10,939 nucleotides of DNA from Cruorifilaria tuberocauda (GCA_013365365.1 JABVXU010001068.1:1-10939); one strand, 5' to 3'. Counted from the stretch's first letter, positions 1-8,238 are shown. The notes: generated from the sequence alone by a model not told the origin. A program made the numbers and translations.

Positions 1-76
1 AAGTAAAATCAGTTCTCTGAATAACATTTCTTAGTATATCTATAATTTTCATACTATTTGCGAATTTAACTAGGTA

Positions 77-127
77 ATCTCGGAATTGTTGTTCTGAAAG
101 GCATCATTATCGAAATAATCCCGAGAT
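77..127. repeat. Imperfect inverted repeat
   Basis: ATCTCGGAATTGTT at 77-90 pairs with 114-127, whose reverse complement is ATCTCGGGATTATT: 12 of 14 positions match. The loop is 23 nt. G+C is locally raised. Confidence 0.6.
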
Positions 128-476
128 ATCTTAGGAAAAACTTAAACAAATGGTCGAACATTTTATTGATAATCTGCTACAAATTCTGACATTTGCTATC
201 AAAAACTATTAAATAAAATTTCACAAAATAAATAAGATTTTCAAACAATTAGATAAGTTACCTTTCAGGAAAATTTTATAAGTAAGTTAGTAAAAGTAAT
301 GAAATTAAAACAAATCAATCTAATCTAATGTTATAAAGATGAAAATCCTTATTTGAAAGATCGTTTTCATCCTGAAATATTTATTGTACGAATTTTTTTT
401 TTGTTTTGAAAAATCATTCTTAATTAATGATTATTAGCTAATGATGAATTGAGCATTTTTTTTCTTTAAGTATTTT

Positions 477-569
477 CTGTTAGCTTAATTTATGCTATTT
501 AATTTTTGCTAACAGATAGCAGCTAACCGGATATTGCCGGATATCACTACGTAGTTATCACTTTGATAA
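477..569. repeat. Cluster of palindromes and a direct repeat
   Basis: In about 90 bp there are CTGTTAGC/GCTAACAG arms (477-484 and 508-515), the direct repeat CCGGATAT (527-534 and 537-544), the perfect palindrome ACTACGTAGT (546-555), and TTATCA/TGATAA arms (555-560 and 564-569). It is one of the more G+C-rich spots of the left flank. Confidence 0.65.
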
Positions 570-829
570 AAATGCGAAAACTCAACAATACCATTTCCAT
601 ATCATTGTTTAATATTTCACAAAATTTCAATTTATTTGCTTTGAAGTTTAAAAAACTTTGAACTTTGAATACTTTGAAGTCTGAAAAACTTTGAAGTTTA
701 AAAACAAAAATTGAGTAAAGTAATAAAGTATAAGTTTTAGCCTGAATTAGAACTTAAAATTAATATTCTCTAGTTTTTTCCTAAAAAAAATTTCATTACA
801 TTATTGTTTATTTTTAAAAATTTTAGTGC

Positions 830-884
830 ACAATTAAAAGTAAAGGTAAGTAAGGGAAATTATAGTATACAATTAAAAGTAAAG
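830..884. repeat. Direct repeat, 39-bp spacing
   Basis: The 16-mer ACAATTAAAAGTAAAG occurs at 830-845 and 869-884. Each copy is followed by GTAA-type sequence. Confidence 0.7.
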
Positions 885-1003
885 TAAAGGTAGTGAAAGT
901 AATTGAGAAATATTGAACGATTTTGAATAGTTTCATTACTGTAAATAGTATTAATTAATCGGATAGGATCGAAAATAGCATAATTAATTATGAATTACTT
1001 ATT

Positions 1004-1077
1004 ATGAAGTAATAACAAGTAGCATAAGTTGAAAAGTTACATGAAGTAATAATAAATAGTATAAATTGAAAAGTTAA
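1004..1077. repeat. 37-bp tandem pair, imperfect
   Basis: ATGAAGTAATAA is followed by AGTA-rich sequence and TTGAAAAGTTA in both copies. The GAAGTAATAA word starts at 1006 and again at 1043. Confidence 0.7.
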
Positions 1078-1122
1078 CTATATGAATTAAACTTTAGTTT
1101 TGCCTAACAGATACAATGTTCT

Positions 1123-1252
1123 CTTCACATTTTTCTTTTTATTTTATAAATTAAAATAAATGAAGGAGTGAAGGAAAGTTATCAGTGGCAAACAGGAATG
1201 AACGAACTCAATTCCATCTTAATTTATAATTACTAAAAAAGAAAAAGTGAAG
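1123..1252. repeat. Foldback (long imperfect inverted repeat)
   Basis: The left arm, 1123-1162, starts CTTCAC and contains TATAAATTAA. The right arm, 1215-1252, read on the opposite strand also starts CTTCAC, has the same pyrimidine tract and the same TATAAATTAA, with a few small gaps. The loop is about 52 nt and of higher complexity. No coding capacity or clear target-site duplication was seen, so a non-autonomous element is possible but unproven. Confidence 0.5.
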
Positions 1253-1300
1253 CATTTTTTTCATTCATTTAATTTTATACAAATTAGTAAAATAATAAAT

Positions 1301-1496
1301 AAAAAAAGTAATTGTAATATTTTCTTTCAAAGATTTTAATTTGTTGAGTTATTATCAGTAATATTAGTATAAATTGGTGAATGTCAAATTGAACTTTTAA
1401 AAAAAGTAACTGTAATATTTTCTTTCAAAGATTTTAAGTTGTTAAGTTATTATCAGTAATATTAGTATAAATTGGTGAATGTTAAATTGAACTTTT
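1301..1496. repeat. 98-bp tandem duplication, two copies
   Basis: Copies at 1301-1398 and 1399-1496 differ at about four positions (T/C, T/G, G/A and C/T), with no indels. The junction is exact, so this is a recent head-to-tail duplication. Confidence 0.92.
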
Positions 1497-1729
1497 TGAA
1501 ATTTTAGATATTGTAATTTTTAAGGTAAAATGTACGATTACCTTTCAAATTTATTTCGTTTATTCTAGCTTGACAAATTTTACATTAATTTTGTTCAATT
1601 TAATTTAAATGTTAAGTTTCAGTATATTAAAAATATTTACGATCAAATCTTTTTTCTGAGAATTAACGAAAAAGTTATTATAAATACACCTGTCATCATA
1701 GCTTTCACCTTTTTCTTTAACTCTCATGC

Positions 1730-1930
1730 TTCTCTAAATTCAACTTGATATTCTCGTTTCAATTAGCATACATTTTGGTCATACTTTTAATTAAATCTTA
1801 GGAGGAACGAAAAAAAACAAATCATACGTTTTCTCTAAATTCAAAGTAGATCTTGATATTCCTGTTTTCGTATTCTACTTGGTTATTTTTGATTGAATTT
1901 CAGGAAGAAAGAAAAAAAGCGAATCTTAAA
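1730..1930. repeat. Diverged tandem pair, unit about 101 bp
   Basis: TTCTCTAAATTCAA starts at 1730 and 1831, and AGGAGGAACG/AGGAAGAAAG followed by a purine run occurs at 1800 and 1902. Spacing is 101-102 bp. The middle of the unit is less similar. The second copy has upgraded TTAG to TTTCAG. Confidence 0.6.
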
Positions 1931-2202
1931 TGTGAAAGTTAAAATTGATCTGAAAGAGTTAATTTGTATGTGTATGGTTGTTTTCGTTGAAAAAGCATTG
2001 AAGCGAATAAATTATAAGCAAGCGATTTCTTTTTAAATTATTTGAATTACAGAATGCTTTTAAGTAGTAATGTAAATTGTATAAGTGCAATAATCATAAG
2101 GTTGGAAAAGATTCCAATGGACCGTTTAATTACTGAAGCGTATTTCAAGGAAAAAATCCAAATTATCATACCAATAACGATGATTCTATTTCTACCATAA
2201 TC

Positions 2203-2320
2203 CTGTGTTACTGTTACTACTGACACTTACCGTAATCCTATACTACTGTAACTACTACTACTAGTACTATTATTATTACCACTTCTACTACTATTACTCT
2301 TATTACCATTATTATTGTTC
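2203..2320. repeat. Degenerate ACT/ATT trinucleotide tract
   Basis: A run of TAC, ACT, ATT and CTA triplets such as ACTACTACTACTAGTACTA, interrupted and diverged. Its translation in any frame is simple Leu/Thr/Tyr-type sequence and is not taken as coding. Confidence 0.8.
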
Positions 2321-2477
2321 TGGAAGTAAATGTGTCAGTTTATTAAAATTACCGATCAATATACTTATTTCTTCAGCCTCTGCATATGCAATAAGGTTTA
2401 TGATAATCATTTTTAATACTATGAAATGTATTTTATATGTATTATAATTAAGAATTATTATGCAAATTATAATTTAG

Positions 2478-2567
2478 GTATTGGTTTATTGCTTAGGCAT
2501 TGGTCAACTTATTGTTGCTGCATTTTCGCTTGCCCAACATTTTGTTTCGATTATACAATTTGGTAAA
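2478..2567 (+). CDS. Exon A: first transmembrane segment (30 codons)
   Basis: This exon reads VLVYCLGIGQ at its start and QFGK at its end, an almost continuous hydrophobic helix (TM1). The acceptor is the AG at 2476-2477 (context AATTTAG|G). The donor is GTAAGT at 2568, the best donor in the region. A competing GTAAAG at 2563 would shift the phase and break the join to the next exon. In-frame TAG at 2475-2477 rules out simple extension to the left, so the start Met and cytosolic N terminus are on a separate exon. G+C is visibly higher than in the flanks. Confidence 0.8.
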
Positions 2568-5500
2568 GTAAGTTTTAACTTTTATCAAATTATATCAGTT
2601 ATTTTCTAAATTAAATTTGTAAAGTTTACAATGTAAATTTGTACATACAATAGGGTTTATATCAATTATTTCAATACTCTGAAATTTGCTTTTTATTTAT
2701 AAGTAACAAAAGTTTGTTTACAGGTAATGATTTATTTTATTGCTTGTTTCTATGAAGAAAAGTATAGGTAGATTGGATGTCATGAAAGTTAAAAGGCGGA
2801 GATCGATAGATAAATAAGCCTAGCTAGTTATAATCGAACCTAACTACTTTAATGGATTCAGCCAGGCATGCAAATAAAACTGAAATTATTTTCACCTTGC
2901 AATTTTCATCTTGTAAACTAATGAAAATTAAAAAATGTAACATACAACAAGTCTTATAGTTCACTATTAACATATTAAACTTCGTTTTGTTTTGTTTTTT
3001 TTTTTTTGGAAATAAATTTTTGCTACGAAAAAATTTTCATTCTTTAAAGTGTCAAAGTGACAAACATTAATTAGTCATGTTTATTCCTTAAAATCAAAGT
3101 GACAAACATTAATTAATCATATTTATTATTATTGATTTTTTTAATCGATAATGATTGAATTCATCAATACTAGAAATGTTTTTTAAAGATATTTAAATGC
3201 TCATTTAATGGATCGGTACTTGATAGTGATGATCCTGGAAGGAAATTCCTCAGTTATGATATTATTGTCTTCGATTTCGGTTTATTCCATGAACTTATTA
3301 AGGTATGGCGTTGATATTTTCTTATTAAAAAATTCAAGAATTTAATTTTTCAATGATCTATATAGTTAGGTTATGGATTAATTTATTGATCGATCAAGTA
3401 ATCAATCGATCGATGGCGTCTTTTGTCGTAGTTAACGGTGAATGAAGAAGGATTAGTCAATCATACTTTAAAATGTTAATATCATATAGGAAGCGGGAGG
3501 ATAAGAGAGCTGAAATTATCGAAAATTGAAATTTCAATCAATTTATAAATTTTCATTTAGATAGCTCGTTTTGACGTATTTTAACGTATCTATAAATTTA
3601 AATGACTTAGATTTATTCTTTTCTTTAAAATTAGACGCAATATTCAGCAACAAAAGAAAAAAACAAAATGATAAAATGAAAAGATATAATTTGGAAAGAG
3701 TAAAGATGAAATTTAATTCAAATTAAATTAATAAATGAAAAGTAACTGAAATAAATTTTTACTTAAAAAATATTTTGCACTCAAATTTTGCTTCATTCAA
3801 ATATAAAAACCTTTTGTGAAATTATTTTTCAATGCAAAAACAAATGAAAAAACTCAATTAAAGTAAACATTTTTAAGAGTAAATGATAATCAAAAATTGA
3901 AATTTGAAAAACTTCAAAAAAGTTAAATCTTTTTATATACACATAAACTTTAAATCTAAATTCGTTTTTAATATTAAATTAATTATTCAATTCGAAATAA
4001 GTGAAAAGAAAAAAACTTCAAATAATCATTCGTCTTTTTGTAAATAAATTTTTTATTTGAAAATTTAATTATTGCTATTTGAATTATCATTTTATCATTT
4101 AAAGAAAAATTATTTTATTATTTATTATGACTATCATACAATAGTAAGTTACATTAAATCATTTTTTCACTAATATTTGCTTCGATGTAAAAGTAGTTTT
4201 GCAAAATTTATTTAACTAATTAATTAGCAACAATTGGTAAATTGAAGATTTAATAGCAAAGTTTGATTTGTTAAAAATTTCAACTTTTTGATTAATAGAA
4301 ATTAGTAATAATTAATGAGATGTATTATTTTTATTAAAATAAAAGAGAAAGGAAAAAAGATTACTTTGAAAAGTGATAATTAGTTAAATGATACCTAATT
4401 AATTAATTGATGATTAATTGGTGATTGATAATAAATAAGTGAAATTCCAATTTCACAACAAATTGATCAAATTTTAAAATTTAAAGTAATAAGCTACGGT
4501 ACGCCTTGTACCGTATAGTCTGTCGCACAAATAATTATAGAGTGATGCTACTGTAACTGTTACAGTACACATTACGTGGTGTTAAATAGTACAATCTATA
4601 CTAATGGCTAAATATAATTAGAAAATAATTAAATCATCTTTATTAAGGTTGAAGAATGTATAGCAAATTACTTGGACGGCGGTTATATGCGCTGTTTATG
4701 GTGTATCGGACAAATACTGGCTTTAATTACAGCGCTATTTGCTATGCTATTTATGCCTAAGGCTCATCCCACTTATCTTTGGCCACTTCTTATCATCCAA
4801 AATGCTTATTGCTTCGGTTTGGTAATTTATTTTTGCAATAATTCTTTTTTACTTTTAAAAAGTTTTAAAATCGTTTTAAATTAACAATTAAATTATGCCA
4901 AACGGTAAAATGTAAAGAAGATAAAAATTGAAACTTATATCTCACATGAAATTTTTAGGTATTTTAGGTAAAATTTTAGGTTTAAGTATATTTAGGTATA
5001 AAGTAATTTTCGAACATCTTTTTGATATTTACCCAATTTAATCGGATAATTGTCACTTACATAGAGTATGAAAAGATTTGATCAGATTATCAAGTAAGGA
5101 GAATGATGTAAAAGATTAATAATATAACTCATGCAAAATTACTTTATACCTAACTTTGCAAATTACTTTTGAATTAACCAAAGAAAGAAAAAAATTAAAT
5201 TATCCGTGCATAAATAGCAAATCCAGGAAAATTAATTATCTGAGAATAAGCAGAAATTTATCATCCGTTTATAAATTTTCTCCAGATATGGCTGAAATCC
5301 AAGTTAAGCGAGCTGATCAGTGTTGCTCATAACTTCTCGACTTGTTTTTTTAATTTACATTTTTTAAATTTATCCTTAGATAAGTAGTAAATTACTGTAA
5401 CTAAATTACTGTAACTGTTCGAGTTGTCTTTTATTTGCATTTTTTAAATTTATCCTTAGATAGGTATAAATGTAAATAGTATAGCTAAATAGCTTAGCAT

Positions 5501-6012
5501 GTAATTAATTGTAAATTATAATAACAAATGTTTCCCGTTTTACTTTTCTCTCTCTCTCTCTCTCTCTCTCTCGTTTTTCATTTTCTTTTTACTATTTTAC
5601 TCATATTATCAGTCATCTTATTACCCTCTTATCATCTTAGTATCAGTTATTAAAATCAAAAAATCTCTCTCTCTCTCTCTCGTTTTTCATTTTCTTTTTA
5701 CTATTTTACTCTTATTATCAGTAATCTTATTACCCTCTTATCATCTTCTTATCAGTTATTAAAATCAAAAAATGTGCAAATTTTAATGTTTGTGTTAAAT
5801 TTCAGGTAATTTTAACAATAGCAACAGCCGATAAACTTTTAACGAGTATTTTACATCCTGATAATGGTCATTTAATATTACTTATTGTTGCCTTTTTTAT
5901 TGGTACTTCAGCGAATCATTTATTTGATTATATTTTATGGCATTATTATTGGTATCAGGAAAGTGAATATATTAAACGAACAGGTTTACCTGTTGTATCG
6001 TTTTGGGTATAA
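2478..6012 (+). CDS. Four-transmembrane protein gene, 4 exons, 5' partial (LAPTM-like layout)
   Basis: Joining 2478-2567, 3189-3302, 4648-4821 and 5806-6012 gives one open frame of 194 codons plus a TAA stop. All introns are GT-AG and phase 0. Numbered from the first visible residue, hydrophobic segments fall at about 1-27, 83-104, 111-135 and 149-171. The 28-82 loop carries Cys34, Cys72 and the sequon Asn37-Gly-Ser, which suggests a lumenal or extracellular, possibly disulphide-bonded loop. The tail after TM4 is rich in Tyr and Trp, then basic (KR). LAPTM4/5-like endolysosomal proteins share this plan: TM1 soon after a short Cys-rich N terminus, a glycosylated loop, then three more TMs. The family call is inference from layout, not from diagnostic residues. 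No start codon is visible: codon -1 of the first exon is TAG, so an upstream exon is required. No PPxY motif is seen at the C terminus. Confidence is high that this is a gene and low on the family. Confidence 0.85.
2568..3188 (+). other. Intron 1 of the four-TM gene (621 bp)
   Basis: It runs from GTAAGT to TTTAAAG. It contains a 42-bp tandem pair (3050-3128), a long T-run ending at 3007, and a cryptic acceptor TTTGTTTACAG at 2713-2723 followed by a 15-codon hydrophobic open frame (see findings). Confidence 0.75.
3050..3128. repeat. 42-bp tandem pair
   Basis: CAAAGTGACAAACATTAATT starts at 3053 and 3095 and is followed in both copies by A(G/A)TCAT(G/A)TTTATT. It lies within intron 1, about 60 bp before the exon B acceptor. 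Confidence 0.85.
3189..3302 (+). CDS. Exon B: loop between TM1 and TM2 (38 codons)
   Basis: This exon reads IFKCSFNGSV at its start and ends FHELIK. It carries one Cys and an N-G-S glycosylation sequon, followed by an acidic stretch (DSDDPGR), as expected of a non-cytosolic loop. The acceptor is TTTTTTAAAG at 3179-3188 and the donor is GTATGG at 3303. Phase is 0 at both ends. The ATG at 3208 opens a different frame of 45 codons that overlaps this exon; that frame is a shadow. The composition (balanced D, G, S, F, K and few homopolymers) is unlike the surrounding intron. Confidence 0.75.
4495..4515. repeat. Perfect hairpin, 8-bp arms
   Basis: TACGGTAC, loop GCCTT, GTACCGTA. It is G+C-rich for this intron. 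Confidence 0.8.
4549..4567. repeat. 19-bp near-perfect palindrome
   Basis: TACTGTAAC, a central T, then GTTACAGTA. All nine pairs match. It lies 34 bp after the previous hairpin and 80 bp before the exon C acceptor. Confidence 0.85.
4648..4821 (+). CDS. Exon C: TM2 and first half of TM3 (58 codons)
   Basis: The exon begins VEECIANYLDGGYMRC and runs through TM2 (CLWCIGQILALITALFAM), a short PKAHPT turn, and the first half of TM3 ending at CFGL. The acceptor AG is at 4646-4647 (context TCTTTATTAAG|G), with an in-frame TAA at 4630-4632 just before it. The donor is GTAATT at 4822. The frame stays open to 4884, but residues after Leu turn into Phe/Lys/Asn-rich noise, so the exon end is set at the donor. 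TTG at 4672 is in frame but is not a plausible start, because the frame continues upstream to the splice site. Confidence 0.88.
5337..5470. repeat. Approximately 80-bp duplication with nested 14-bp tandem
   Basis: A 25-nt identical block starting CATTTTTTAAATTTATCC occurs at 5358-5382 and 5438-5462. It is preceded in both copies by TCGA(C/G)TTG and a T-rich run. Between the copies, AAATTACTGTAACT is itself perfectly duplicated at 5389-5402 and 5403-5416. Confidence 0.85.
5547..5772. repeat. 109-bp tandem pair carrying TC microsatellites
   Basis: Each unit is a (TC)n tract (13 repeats at 5547-5572, 9 repeats at 5664-5681) followed by 91 nt starting GTTTTTCATTTTC and ending AAAATCAAAAAA, with only a few substitutions. 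The pyrimidine richness lies on the sense strand, directly upstream of the exon D acceptor. Confidence 0.92.
5806..6012 (+). CDS. Exon D: end of TM3, TM4 and C terminus (68 codons + stop)
   Basis: The acceptor is AAATTTCAG at 5797-5805, a classic nematode-type site. The exon opens VILTIATADK, completing TM3, then a short polar turn (HPDNGH), TM4 (LILLIVAFFIGTSANHLF) and a tail with WHYYWYQESEY and KRTGLP. It ends in TAA at 6010-6012. The last codons, TGG GTA TAA, also contain a usable GTATAA donor at 6007, so an isoform could skip this stop and continue in a later exon. The stop model is preferred because a poly(A) signal follows within 100 bp. Confidence 0.85.
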   Translation, partial: VILTIATADKLLTSILHPDNGHLILLIVAFFIGTSANHLFDYILWHYYWYQESEYIKRTGLPVVSFWV

Positions 6013-6104
6013 TCAATTTTATCCTAAACTTTTTAATTTTAAATCATAAATTTTGTTAAAATAAGTAAACTTTAGCGATTGATTATTCATGTATGAAAAT
6101 TAAA

Positions 6105-6110
6105 AATAAA
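6105..6110 (+). promoter_or_regulatory. Possible poly(A) signal AATAAA
   Basis: An AATAAA hexamer lies 93 nt after the TAA of exon D, giving a 3' UTR of a little over 100 nt, a normal length for a small gene. AATAAA is common by chance in sequence this AT-rich, so position rather than the motif is the argument. Confidence 0.4.
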
Positions 6111-7060
6111 AAGTAGTAAAGTTTTATTTTATGTTTAAAGTAATTTGAAATTTTTTGAACATTTATTATTTACTTTAAATTTTAATTTATGAAAATTCAG
6201 AAATACTTTGAAAAACTTTTCATTTCATTGTTTGTTTTTCATTATCGTATAAAATGTTACGATTTGTTTTTTGACACATTACAATCATAATTTGATTATT
6301 CGAATAATTGATTAATTAATTATAAAGAATCTCTATCACATGGACGACTGATAGTGGATTGATATTTCTTTTTCGATTATTTAAAGTTACGTATCAAATT
6401 TTAAAACAAATATGATTAATTAACTTTTAAATAATGAGATAATTTTTTAATAATCGATAAGTTTGATAAATAATTTCTGAATTAAAATGATAAAAGATAT
6501 TTATATCATGCATTAAGCTAATCCTTACATTTAAATATTCTATTATGCTTGATAATAAATACATTACAGCTTTTTCTATTACTATTGATAATTTAATATA
6601 GGTTATTTGTAATTTCTGCTTTAAAATGATATTAAAACGAAAATGAGTTAGAATTTATTTTCAAATTTAATTTCGAATTATTTAATTTGAATGTAATTTT
6701 CATTCATATATTTGAATTTCGAACGGTAATATTAAGATAAGCTTACAGCCAAATTAAACTCTCCACTATTTCTCTCTTTAATTAATGCTAATAATTTGTC
6801 TTTGCATTTCCTTATAAATCACAAACAACTTTTTTTAAATAATGCATGAAAATTTATAAAACTTCTTTTTAGCTCATTCCTTAATTTCCAATACAAATAA
6901 TTAATATTTTTTTTTCTGTTCCTCATCATTCCTCATAAAACTTATCAATGATTTTCTTTAAATGTGTAATTGATAAAAAAAAATGAAAACGAAAAAAATA
7001 AACTTGCCAACTTGTTGATTTATATGAATAGAATCTTCATTTTATTTATTCACTTCTTTC

Positions 7061-7174
7061 TATTTAGCTTAATTTTAATATTTTTTAAAAATTACTATTA
7101 GTTAATTACTTTAATTATATTTAGCTTAATTTTGACATTTTTTTTGAAATCACTTTTAGTACTTTGGGTAATTA
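7061..7174. repeat. Diverged 57-bp tandem pair
   Basis: TATTTAGCTTAATTTT starts at 7061 and 7118. Further degenerate copies of AATTACTTTTAGGTGATTAC follow to about 7200. Confidence 0.55.
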
Positions 7175-8238
7175 CTTTTAGGTGATTACTTTAGGTGATT
7201 GCTAATTACTTCTAGGAAATTGTAGTAATGCGAATTGAGCTATTTTTCGAATTACGGCAATTCATCTTTGAAAATTTTACAAATATAGAGGCAAGAAAGA
7301 AATCGATTATTATGATATGATTGAAATTTTTGAAATTAAAAAAGATAAATGAGATTATTCAATTTTTCAATCGATAATTTATATAGCAAACTATTGTAGT
7401 GTACAAGAAAGAAAAGGTCAAATGATTAATTAATTTTAAACATTTCAAAAATTCTATTAAAAAATTTAAAGCCACTATTTTCCTTTTAACAAATTTCTTC
7501 ACAATGATCTTCTCCGTTTAATTAGCATGAAGAGAATAAAAGTATTTAATTACTTATTAAAATAAATATTTCATTTCATTTGAAATAAATATTCTATTCC
7601 TTAGTAAGCTTATTGCTATATAAACTAAATGCTTACTTTTTTCCATCTTTTAGCGTCAAATTTTTTTTTTCTGACTTCTTCTAATTGAAAATTTCCTTAC
7701 TAATTTATTAAATTAAAGATTACTTGAATTATTATTCTTAAAAAAAAACGAAACTGATAAGGCAATCAATTGTTAGGTAATTAATGGTATCAGTATAGAG
7801 ACATAGATATATAAAAATAACTTATTAATTAATCAATAAAATTTAATCGAAGCAGCTGATGATTATCAGTATAGTTATAATATATGATATATTATCAGTA
7901 TAGTGATAGTAAACATTATATAAAGTTTTGAATATTATTGATAAGTTTTCTCACTGATTAGATGAGAAGAGAAATTAAAATTCTTTGATAACTTTGATAT
8001 AAAGTTAAAATTCTAATTCGCATACATTACAGCGATTGCACGAAAATCTTATAATTAAAATAATGAATGTAATAAAGCAATCTTATTTGCATTCATAGAA
8101 AAAAATCTTTAATCATAGCAATTTATTAATTGTATTGATGAGTATTAAATTAGCAGTAAATAAAAATTTTTCATATTCCTATAAATTTTAGTGGTTTTTT
8201 CAAAAATTTCCAGTTGATCTTTGAAAAGTATTTCGACC

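Larger units (their letters stand above)
1..2477. other. AT-rich 5' flank or first intron, no firm exon
   Basis: No exon with a start Met, Cys-rich end and phase-0 donor could be placed here, although one is needed by the downstream gene. The stretch holds a palindrome cluster (477-569), several short tandem pairs (830-884, 1004-1077, 1301-1496, 1730-1930), a foldback (1123-1252) and a trinucleotide tract (2203-2320). Pockets of higher complexity at 70-189, 1161-1240, 1904-2036 and 2117-2200 have open frames but lack a matching acceptor and donor, and are treated as unproven. Confidence 0.6.
3303..4647 (+). other. Intron 2 of the four-TM gene (1345 bp)
   Basis: It runs from GTATGG to ATTAAG. 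It is mostly featureless A/T-rich sequence. Exceptions are the alternating GATC/ATCG words at about 3388-3414 and two tight palindromes at 4495-4515 and 4549-4567, about 80-150 bp before the acceptor. Confidence 0.75.
4822..5805 (+). other. Intron 3 of the four-TM gene (984 bp)
   Basis: It runs from GTAATT to TTTCAG. Unlike the other introns it is crowded: an unexplained 69-codon open stretch (5123-5329) with a strong internal acceptor, an approximately 80-bp duplication (5337-5470), and two 109-bp units with TC microsatellites (5547-5772) ending about 30 bp before the exon D acceptor. Confidence 0.75.

Noticed and set aside
2117..2200. 27-codon ORF starting MDRLITEAYF
   Set aside because: No usable in-phase donor before its stop, so it cannot be the missing start exon. 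No independent support.
3208..3345. 45-codon + strand frame starting MDRYLIVMIL
   Set aside because: It overlaps exon B in another frame. Exon B fits the gene's phase and protein; this frame does not.
5290..5300. GGCTGAAATCC resembling a tRNA B box
   Set aside because: No A box at the right distance and no cloverleaf arms could be drawn around it.
6328..6412. Open frame around ISITWTTDSG downstream of the gene
   Set aside because: No convincing acceptor and only weak donors. Better explained as 3' flank.
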